Positions 56,306-64,000 of a stretch of 64,000 bases of DNA are shown piece by piece. The translations under genes and the position numbers were made by a program. How positions within the stretch are numbered: the first letter of the stretch is position 1; every line of letters starts with the position of its first letter. A model generated the notes under the pieces. The model saw nothing but the letters and a program-made list of their open reading frames with translations. It made no database searches and was not told the DNA's origin. This DNA comes from Tupaia tana (taxonomy: Eukaryota; Chordata; Mammalia; Scandentia; Tupaiidae), in NCBI GenBank assembly GCA_026018925.1, contig JAKSZU010000006.1, forward strand, positions 131,295,592-131,359,591, in the 5' to 3' direction.

Positions 56306-56522
56306 CTGTAAATCAATGATTGTCAACCAGGGATGATTTTTGTCACCAGGGGACATTTGGGAAATAACTGGAGTTATTTTGTTGTCACAACTGAGGATGC
56401 TACTTGGATTTGGTAGGTAGAGGCCATGGATGCTCTTAAATATTCTACAATTCACAGGAAAACCTTTTTTAAACACTGGAGAATTAAGATAATGTCAGCA
56501 GTCCCAAATTGAGAAACCTATT
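56306..56522 (+). mobile_element. MER20 (hAT-Charlie non-autonomous)
   Basis: TGATTGTCAACCAGGGATG, CACCAGGGGACATTTGGG, TTGTTGTCACAACTGAGGATG, GGTAGAGGCCATGGATGC, CTACAATTCACAGGA, and AATTGAGAAACCT at the end. Confidence 0.88.
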
Positions 56523-56920
56523 CAGATTCACTGATATACTTCTCTTTTTTGAAGTGAACCATCTGCAATTTGTTGATAGTCAACCATTTTATATCTACAA
56601 TGTCTCCAATATCAGTTTCAAATGAGGCATTGTGCACATTTGTTACACCTTTCACATTTATGTGTGCATATTTTTTCTAGCCTATTCTAAAGTAAGTATA
56701 GGCATCATTATATTTCACTCTTAAATACCTTAATATTTATCTCCCTCAAAGATATTTACATACAAAAGTGCAGCATATTTGTTACACTCAAGAAACTTTA
56801 GACTAATAGAACAAAATTATCTAGTAAGTAGTCCATATTAAAAATTTTCCAACCGTCCTCCCCCAAATCATTTATATTTCCTACTCCCAATCCAGGACCC
56901 AATCAACTTGTCTTCTTATT
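56523..56920. other. Unique sequence
   Basis: No recognised feature. Confidence 0.4.
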
Positions 56921-56921
56921 G

Positions 56922-57213
56922 ACTGGTATATTCTTTTTTTTTTTTGGAGAGATTTTTGCTATAGGGCGTGTGCACTTGCCAGACAGACAGATAGAGACAT
57001 AGAGACAGAAAGTGAGAAATCACCCCACAGGGGGTATGGCCACACCGCAATCCCTTCTCCTCCATTCTCCTCTCGGGATCTTGGGCACGCACGCACACGT
57101 GCCCGGCCTGAGTTTTAAGCCACCGGGTCCGAGACGCGAACCGTGGTCGACTACGTGGGAGTCCAGCGACATAGCCACTACGCTAACTGCTGGTTCCCTA
57201 CTGGTATATTCTT
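56922..57213 (-). mobile_element. Class 1a SINE with target-site duplication
   Basis: Element 56936-57199, ACTGGTATATTCTT at 56922-56935 and 57200-57213. Sense B box GTTCGCGTCT. Confidence 0.97.
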
Positions 57214-58120
57214 AATGACAAATTTTACTGGGATCCCAAAGTCATGAAGTTCTTGTGTTTGCAGAAGTTGTACAACTAGGAGAGCTAAGCAGATGGAGAG
57301 AGATGACAGAGAGATCTTAAAAGGCTGTTTAAGTGGGTTGACAAGTGGTAGATGAATTTTAATGCAGACAAGGGTGAGATAATGTTCTTAGTATTTTGCA
57401 TTTGTATTTCAAAAACCTTAATTAAGTTTCTTAATTTTTTTTTCCTTTTTAACTGAGAGTTTTGTACCAAGGCTACTTAAGAAACAAGGACAAAAGAAGT
57501 CTTTAAAAATTTTGTATTCCTCTTTCCAACTCTATTTGTTCAGAAAATTAACACCAGAAAGGAAGCTGTGTAAAAAGAGGGAGCTTCTGTCTACTTTAGC
57601 TGGTTCCTGGATGTGAAGGATTCAATATCTGATAGCTAATGTCACAGACTCACAATTTTCCTGAGTTCAGAGGTGAATGACTGGACCAACAGACACTTTT
57701 CAGAAGCACCAATGGAGCATAATCAAAGAGGCCAATCCATTTGTGTTGGTAGACTCAAGGATTGTATCCCTTCCATTGGATGCAGCCTGACCTATATAAA
57801 AGTGATAAGTCTTTGTCTATCAATTCTAGCTGGTAAACGCTCACTGAAGATGAGAGTCTCATCTTCTCCCATTAACTTATAGGTCTCCATTTTTTCTGTA
57901 CTTGTGCACTCTGGGTTTGACAGAGTGTTTATTTCAATATTTCAAATCATTGATTTCTCATTAGCTCTCCCATTCCATAGCAATCACAAGAAAGAAATTT
58001 CTAACCAATACTGTCATCATCTTAATTTACATGTAATATATCTATGTGTGTACTTACAGCATCTTAGTTTACATGTCATACATTTATGTGTATATGTACC
58101 CTATTTACTCTGTAAAACAT
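57214..58120. other. Unique sequence, nothing recognised
   Basis: No repeat, RNA or exon recognised. Confidence 0.4.
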
Positions 58121-58904
58121 TACAGTCACTCCTCACTTAACAACCTTCCTGTTTAATGACTGCTGGGACTAAATGACCAGTTCTCCAGTAGGGAATCTCC
58201 TTTCTCAGTCTGCTAGAGTCTCAGTGATCTCCTTTCTCAGTCTTTGTCTCATTTCCACTGTTGGTTAGTATTTACTGCACAAAAGCCTTTGTAGTCATGC
58301 ATGGCTATACATTTCATTTACAAATTTGTCCTTATTATGCTCTTATGGTAGTATTCAGATGAATAAAAATGGTTATGTCAGATGTATATCATTGTATTAT
58401 GGTGTGTTTTGTCACTTCCTGGAACTTATCTATGTAATATATGCTTGTTGTATGATGAATTATATTATTCCGGTGTGGTGGTATGTGATATCTATTGAGA
58501 AATACATACCTTGTAGCACCATGACACACCACATCTACCCTTTTTTTTTTTTGGGAGAGGTTTTTCGCTATAGGGCGCGTGCGCTCGCCAGACAGACAGA
58601 GAGAGACATAGAGACAGAAAGCGAGAAATCACCCCCCAGGGGGGATGGTCACGCCGCAATCCCTTCTCCTCCATTCTCCTCTCGGGATCTTGGGCACACA
58701 CGCACACGAGCCCGGCGTGAGTTGTAAGCCACCGGGTCCGAGACGCGAACCGCGGTTGACTACGTGGGAGTCCAGCGACATAGCCATTACGCTAACTGCT
58801 GGTTCCCACACCACATCTACCTTTAAACCCTCGCTTTCCAACCGCTTTGCTTAATGACCTAGTCATAGGAATGGAATTCAGTTGTTAAGTGAGGAGTTCC
58901 TGTA
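58121..58904 (+). mobile_element. Tigger-like DNA transposon with TIRs and TA duplication
   Basis: Left end CAGTCACTCCTCACTTAACAAC (58123-58144) is the imperfect complement of the right end GTTGTTAAGTGAGGAGTTCCTG (58881-58902). TA flanks both ends (58121-58122, 58903-58904), as for TcMar elements. A class 1a SINE (58540-58807) sits inside; without it the element is about 510 bp and non-coding. Confidence 0.85.
58526..58821 (-). mobile_element. Class 1a SINE inserted in Tigger element
   Basis: Element 58540-58807, ACACCACATCTACC at 58526-58539 and 58808-58821. Very well preserved; sense B box GTTCGCGTCT. Confidence 0.97.
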
Positions 58905-59717
58905 TATGTATATAATTCTAATACAAATAAATTTCTATTTGTATTATTTCCTATACTCATAAGCAGAATTTTTACAATAATGATTACAAAATATAAGTAA
59001 TGTCCAATACAATCAGAAGGGGGAAAACCAGCCTTTTCAACAAATGTTTGGACGATTGAAAATGTGCATGCAAAATAATACATTTGGATCCCCATATTTT
59101 ATACCTTACATAAAAATTAATTCAAAGTGAGCCATAGACTTACCTATGTATAGGAATTAAAATGATAAAAATCTTAGCTGGAAAAGAAAAGAAAATCTTT
59201 GTACTCTTAGATTAATTAATGATTTCTTAGATGTAACACCAAAAGCACACGTGAGAGAGGAGAAGATTGACAATTTGGGCTTCATTAAAGTTTAAAATAT
59301 TTGTGCTTTGAGAAATGCCATTAAGAATATAAAGGAGCAAACCATGTAATGTAAGAAAATATTCACAAAGTATATATCTGGTAAGAGACATATCCAAAAT
59401 ACAAAGAGAATTTTTACAACTCTATAAAAAAGAACAAATAAACCAATTTTAAAATGGAAAATGATTTGAATAGATATTTTTCAAAGATATATAAATTTTC
59501 AATAAATTCATGAAAAGGTGTTTAATATCATTAATCATTAGAGAAATATAAATCAAAATCACAATGGGATATCACGTAAGATCCACTAGAATGGTATAAT
59601 AAAACAATAAGTGTTAGTGTGTGGAAAAATTAAAACACTCTTATACTGCTAGTGGAAATGTAAAATAGTTTACCCACTTTGTTAACAGTTGGAAATTCTT
59701 CAATATATTAAACACAG

Positions 59718-59985
59718 AGGGGTCAGCAGGTGGCATGATGGTTAGGGCACTGGATTTCCACATGGCTGGCCATGGTTAGAGCCCCAGACCTGACTGCTTG
59801 AAAATCATGCTGGGCATGTGTGCATGTGTGCATGTGTGCCTAAAATTCCAAGAAGAGAATGGAGGAGAAGAGATTGCAGTATGACCATCCCTGATGGGGG
59901 TGATTTCCCTCTCTCTGTCTCTTTCTGTCAAGTGCATACACATTATAGCAAAGAAATATGTTTTAAAAATATTAAAAATAGAGTT
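59718..59985 (+). mobile_element. Class 2 SINE in L1M
   Basis: GGGGTCAGCAGGTGGCATGATGG, GCTTGAAAATCATGCTGGGC, (CATGTGTG)n, GAGAATGGAGGAGAAG, TGATGGGGGTGATTTCC, ACACATTATAGC. Confidence 0.9.
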
Positions 59986-60027
59986 ACTATATGATTCTGC
60001 AATTCTACTAAGAGAAATGAAGACACT

Positions 60028-60152
60028 CAAGGGAGCTTCAAAAAGTTTGTGGAAAAATAAAATTAGAAGTTTATTTTAGTACAAATATGTGAAATTTCTG
60101 CATTTCTTTCATACTATAAAATTTCCATGAATGTTTTGAAAATCTCTTGTAT
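60028..60152. mobile_element. Short mariner-like inverted-repeat element in L1M
   Basis: CAAGGGAGCTTCAAAAAGTTTGTGG, AATTAGAAGTTTATTTTAGTACAAAT, and the right end CATGAATGTTTTGAAAATCTCTTG. Internal sequence parallels 17161-17292. Confidence 0.65.
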
Positions 60153-60569
60153 GTTTAAGCAAAAACTTGTATATAAATGTTTATAGTCACATTATTTGTA
60201 ACATCTAACAAGTGAACACAACCCAAATGTATATCAACTAATGAGTATAGAAAAACAATGTGGTATATCCATGCAATGAAATTTTATTTATTCCTGAAAG
60301 GAATAAAGTACTGATACATGTGACATGAATAAACATTAAAAACATTATGCTAAATGAGAGAAGCCAGTCACTAAAAGCCACACATTACATGATCCCATTT
60401 ATATTAAATGTCCAGATAGGCAAATCCAGAAACTAGATTTCTGGTTGAGTGATGTGGGGCAAGGAGAATGGGGAATGAGTGCCAACAGTTACTGAGATGA
60501 CAAAAATGTTCTGGAATTAGATAGTGGTGGTGATTGTACAAGTTTATAAATATACTCTTCAAAACTATT

Positions 60570-60817
60570 ATTTTTTTCTAGAGAGATTTTTGCTACAGGG
60601 TGTGTGTGCTCACCAGAGAGACATAGAGTCAAAAAGTGAGAAATCACCCCCAAGAGGGATGGCCACACCACAATCTCTTCTCCTCCATCCTCCTCTCAGG
60701 ATTTTGGCCATGCATGCACGTGTGCCCAATGTGTTTTAAGTCACTGGGTCTGGGACTCAAACTGCAGTTGACTATGTGGGAATCCAGTGATGTAACCATT
60801 ACACCATCTGTTGGTCC
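60570..60817 (-). mobile_element. Class 1b SINE
   Basis: GATTTTTGCTACAGGGTGTG, CACCCCCAAGAGGGATGGCC, GGATTTTGGCCATGC, CATCTGTTGGTCCCC; inserted at the L1M 3' end. Confidence 0.92.
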
Positions 60818-60897
60818 CCAAACTGGTAAATTATATATCAATACAGCAATTTAAATATTTTATAGATAGAAAGGGAGATTTTCTGATGAGTTAAGAT

Positions 60898-61194
60898 ATT
60901 TCCTTGTGGGGCTAGCAGTTGGCATAATGGCTATGTTGCTGGACTCCCATGTAGTCGACTGTGGTTTGAGTCCTGGACCCAGTGGCTTAAACTCACGCCA
61001 GGCGCATGTGCGTGTGTGCCCAAGATCCCGAGAGGAGAATGGAGGAGAAGGGATTGTTGTGTGGCTATCCCCCCTGAGGGGGTGATTTCTCGCTTTCTGT
61101 CTGTCTCTCTTTCTGGAGATCGCACGCGCCCTATAGCAAAAACTCTCAAAAAAAAAAAAAAAAAAAAACAAAAAAAAAAAAACCAATTTCCTTG
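60898..61194 (+). mobile_element. Class 1b SINE
   Basis: Element 60907-61185, ATTTCCTTG at both sides. GGCTAGCAGTTGGCATAATGG, B box GTTTGAGTCC, long A/C-interrupted tail. Inverted relative to 60570-60817, 89 bp away. Confidence 0.95.
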
Positions 61195-61348
61195 CAAAAG
61201 TCTCTACCACACAAATACCTAGTAGTAAATACTCACGTAAAACTTTGGAATAGATGTAAATAGTAGAATGGAATAAATAAATTCCAGTAGCATTTATTTA
61301 CTGGAATAAATATATGTATTGTATTACACATTAATCAAACTGATGTTT
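61195..61348. other. Short unique spacer
   Basis: No recognised feature. Confidence 0.35.
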
Positions 61349-61639
61349 AAATAGATATGATTTTCAGGAACCAGCAGTTAGCGTAATGGCTATGTCACTG
61401 GACTCCCACGTAGTCCACCACGGTTCGCGTCCCGGACCCGGTGGCTTAAAACTCACGCCGGGCGCATGTGCGTACGTGCCCAAGATCCCGAGAGGAGAAT
61501 GGAGGAGAAGGGGGATTGTGGCGTGACCATCCCCCCTGGGGGGTGATTTCTTGTTTTCTGTCTCTATGTCTCTCTCTGTCTGTCTGGCGAGTGCACGCGC
61601 CCTATAGCGAAAATCTCTCAAAAAAATAGATATGATTTT
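61349..61639 (+). mobile_element. Class 1a SINE with target-site duplication
   Basis: Element 61365-61623, AAATAGATATGATTTT at 61349-61364 and 61624-61639. B box GTTCGCGTCC. Confidence 0.98.
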
Positions 61640-61689
61640 GGTACTGAACAATCAGAATAGCAACTATTCCAATATAGACAGAGATCACT

Positions 61690-61890
61690 GTTTTGTAATA
61701 CTGGAGCCATCGAGGAGACCCTTGGTTCAGATCCTGAATCAACCTGAACACACTGGGTGCACCTGTGGACATGCCCATGATTCTGGCAGGCTGGAAGTCT
61801 TGGGGTGGGGGGAACTGTAGTATGGCAGGACCCTGCAGAGGGTGCCCACTGCCCACTTAATGAAATAAATAAACAAGTAAGCATAGAAAG
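61690..61890 (+). mobile_element. Possible diverged class 4 SINE
   Basis: GACCCTTGGTTCAGATCCTG, ATGCCCATGATTCTGG and the tail AATGAAATAAATAAACAAG are class 4-like, but alignment is poor. Confidence 0.4.
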
Positions 61891-62170
61891 GAAAGAAAGG
61901 AAAAGAAACTGGCCCAATTAGTAAGACATTGACTGAGAATAACTGGATTATGCAGACATATTCCTGAATATGAGCCCTGCCTAGAGGGGGAGTATCACAC
62001 CACCAGGAAAGGAATAAACTACAGTCTGAGGGACTAGCATATATCCACATTTAGAAAGAAAAACATTATGTAAAGTCAATCATGCTGTATGGTTTTATTC
62101 ATATAAATTTCAAAAATTGACAAAATTTACTTGTTTAAGGATACATTTAGTGTTTGGTAAAATTATAAAG
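61891..62170. other. Unique sequence
   Basis: No recognised feature. Confidence 0.35.
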
Positions 62171-62472
62171 AAAAAATTATTATTTTTTATTTACTTTTTT
62201 TAAAATACATTCAATCACATTATTTAGCTTACAAGGTGATCATTTCAATATGTGAACATTTCTCCCTGGTCCAGTTGATCAAAATATAACGATACTACCT
62301 CCCTGTCTCAACAATGCTCTCACCATATCCCTCCTCCAAATGTTTTTCCCCAGACCCCTCTCCTCCACACACACCACATCTGGCATTCACACCCATCTCT
62401 TGTGTTTGTACATCCTTTAGCCCGTCAGTTTCAGTTTTAGCGTGGTGACATACAGTGTCTCTCCTTCATAGC

Positions 62473-63501
62473 CTAGCTTGCTTCACTCAGCAGTAAATCT
62501 CCCATATTCCTCCACTTTCTATCAAAAGCCAGGGTTTTGTTGTTTTTTATGGCTGAATAGTATTCCATTGAATATATGTGCCACAGTTTTTCAATCCATT
62601 CATCCGTACGGGGGCATTTGGGTTGGTTCCATGTCTTAGCAATTGTGAAAAGTACTGCAATAAACATCGATGTGCAAGCACTTTTCCAATGAAGAATTCT
62701 TCTATCCTTTGGGTAGAAGCCAAAAAATGGGATTGCTGGATCATATGGTAGTTCTATTTGTAGACTTTTGAGGAATCTCCAAGTTGTCCTCCACAGTGGT
62801 TGGACTAATTTACATTCCCACCAGCAGTGTAAGAGAGTTCCCCTTTCACCACACCCCCGCCAGCACTTATCATTTTTTGTTTTTTTAATCTTAGCCATTC
62901 TGACTGGGGTTAGATGGTATCTCATTGTTCTTTTGATCTGCATTTCCCTTACAATGAGGGATGTTGAGCATTTTTTCATATACCTTTTGGCTATTCATAT
63001 GTCATCTTTAGAGAGTGTTTTTTTCAAATCCATGTCCCATCTTTTAATAGGGTTGATCATCTTTTTTCCAAACAGCTTCTTTAGTTACTTGTGTATTCTG
63101 GTTATCAATCTCTTATCTGATACATAATTTATAAATATATTTTCCCATTCTGAGGGCTGTCGATTCACACTAATTACTGTGTCTTTTGCCATGCAGAAAC
63201 TTCTTAGTCTGATGTAATCCCACTTGTCTATTTTGTGGATTATCGACTGTGCTTTGGAGGTCTTATGTAAGAAGTCTTTCTCTATCCCAATGTCTCCCAG
63301 AGTTTCCTCAGTGTTTTTTAGGAGCAGTTGAATAGTTTGGGGTCTTAGGTTTAGATCCTTGATCCACCTTGACTTGATTTTTGTCAAAGGTGAGAGATAG
63401 GGGTTCAGATTCATCTTTCTACAGGTGGAAATCCAGTTTTTCCAGCACCATTTGCTGAAGATGTTTTCCTTTTCCCACTGTATTGACTGGTACCCCTTGT
63501 C
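62473..63501 (-). pseudogene. L1 ORF2 C-terminal region, broken
   Basis: Two open stretches (63414-63085 and 62979-62473) lie in one frame. Translated landmarks are [40 protein letters not shown], and the Cys-rich motif [18 protein letters not shown] (C-X3-C-X7-H-X4-C), ending [12 protein letters not shown] before the stop. They match the C-terminal domain of L1 ORF2p, the endonuclease/reverse transcriptase. Two in-frame stops (a TAA and a TGA between 62980 and 63087) separate them. Further 5', at 63788-64000, ORF2 continues (HVDQWNR) with a TAG where Trp is usual. Inactive. Confidence 0.93.
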
Positions 63502-63788
63502 AAAAATCAGTTGAGGGACCAGCAGTTAGCGTAATGGCTATGTCGCTGGACTCCCACGTAGTTGACCGCAGTTTGAGTCCTGGACCCGGTGGCTTAAACT
63601 CATGCCGGGCGCGTGTTCGTGCGTGCCCAAGATCCCGGGAGGAGAATGGAGGAGAAGGGATTGTGGCATGGCCATCCCCCCTGGGGGGTGATTTCTCTCT
63701 TTCTGTCTCTCTGTCTCTGTCTGTCTGGCGAGCGCACTCGCACTATAGCAAAAACCTCTCCAAAAAAAAGAAAAAAAAAATCAGTTGA
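63502..63788 (+). mobile_element. Class 1b SINE inserted in L1 ORF2
   Basis: Element 63515-63775, AAAAATCAGTTGA at 63502-63514 and 63776-63788. A box TAGCGTAATGG, B box GTTTGAGTCC. It splits ORF2 and so is younger than this L1. Confidence 0.98.
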
Positions 63789-64000
63789 CTGAATGATTGG
63801 GAATTTATTCCTGTGGACTCAATTCTGTTCCATTGGTCCACATGTTTGTTCCTGTGCCAGTACTATGCTGTTTTGATTACCATAGCTTTGTAGTATATTT
63901 TTGGGTCAGGGAGTGAGATGCCGCCCACTCCACTCTTCTTGTGTAGAATTGCTTTGGCAATACAGGGTCTTTTATTATTCCAGATTAATTTTATGATTGT

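Larger units (their letters stand above)
58905..60566 (+). mobile_element. L1M LINE, ORF2 C-terminal part and 3' UTR
   Basis: Plus-strand L1 order: CAGCCTTTTCAACAAATG, AACACCAAAAGCACACG, CAAACCATGTAATG, ATCACAATGGGATATCAC, TGGAAATGTAAAATAGTTTACCC, GTGGTATATCCATGCAATG, TTCTGGAATTAGATAGTGGTGG. Interrupted by a SINE (59718) and a short inverted-repeat element (60028). Many stops. Confidence 0.85.
62175..64000 (-). mobile_element. Younger L1 LINE, 3' half, runs off window
   Basis: The 3' UTR (62175-62472) shares CAATATGTGAACATTTCTCCC with 55.8 kb. ORF2 lies to the right in minus orientation. Better preserved than the L1M copies, with long in-frame stretches. Split by a class 1b SINE at 63515-63775. 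The 5' half is outside the window. Confidence 0.92.

Noticed and set aside
1..64000. CRISPR array, operon or phage-like system
   Set aside because: The many near-identical repeats are dispersed SINEs about 260 bp long with A tails and duplications, in both orientations. There are no short regularly spaced repeats, bacterial ribosome-binding sites or compact genes.

Overview
The window looks like about 64 kb of non-coding mammalian nuclear DNA. I find no open reading frame that reads as a cellular protein-coding exon, no structured RNA gene and no prokaryotic feature. Three things point to a placental mammal: ancient mammalian repeats (L2, MIR, MER5A, MER20, MaLR LTRs, Tigger and mariner DNA transposons), several generations of LINE-1, and a very dense tRNA-derived SINE family. 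The SINE head has a pol III A box (TAGCGTAATGG) and B box (GGTTCGAGTCC). It resembles, from memory, the CYN SINEs described from colugos (flying lemurs, Dermoptera). That makes Galeopterus/Cynocephalus my best guess (about 0.55), but I could not search a repeat library.

SINE classes used below. Class 1: about 260 bp, consisting of tRNA-like head, a G+C-rich body with CGTGCGTGCCCAAGATCC and a C6/G6 palindrome, a CT-rich tract, then CCCTATAGCAAAAACCTCTC and an A tail. Class 1a starts GGAACCAG and has a B box derived from GGTTCGCGTCC. Class 1b starts GGGACCAG and has GGTTCGAGTCC. Class 2: older relatives with a GGTGGTTAAGGC head, CTTGAAAAAC and GGGATTTTGGGCACAC (reverse sense) body. Class 3: short head-plus-CT-tract monomers. 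Class 4: a different SINE with CATGATCTGGGACTGGCTG-like body and an AATAAATAAA tail.

Layout. 0-10 kb: largely unique sequence with few SINEs, two L2 copies and a MER5A, including palindrome-rich candidate conserved elements near 3.3, 4.5 and 7.5 kb. 10-31 kb: unique blocks alternating with many SINEs, an L2 split by a Tigger element and a SINE, MaLR LTRs, MIR and a Tigger fragment. 31.2-37.6 kb: two L1M elements in minus orientation, riddled with later SINEs, two of which carry patches of nearby L1 sequence. 38.7-39.35 kb: two nearly identical class 1a SINEs in inverted orientation 54 bp apart. 39.8-45.2 kb: further minus-strand L1 pieces (ORF1 and ORF2) plus a MaLR LTR. 45-58 kb: unique DNA and SINEs, with a SINE-free stretch at 51.9-55.2 kb. 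58.1-60.6 kb: a Tigger-like element with TIRs and TA duplication, then a plus-strand L1M. 62.2-64 kb: the 3' half of a younger minus-strand L1, broken by stop codons and a class 1b SINE.

The window records layered retrotransposition: ancient L2/DNA elements, then L1M and MaLR, then class 2-4 SINEs, then class 1 SINEs with target-site duplications. Gene function cannot be inferred. The most unusual observations are the two SINEs with L1-templated patches, the altered B box shared by the youngest-looking SINE subfamily, and the long inverted SINE pair.
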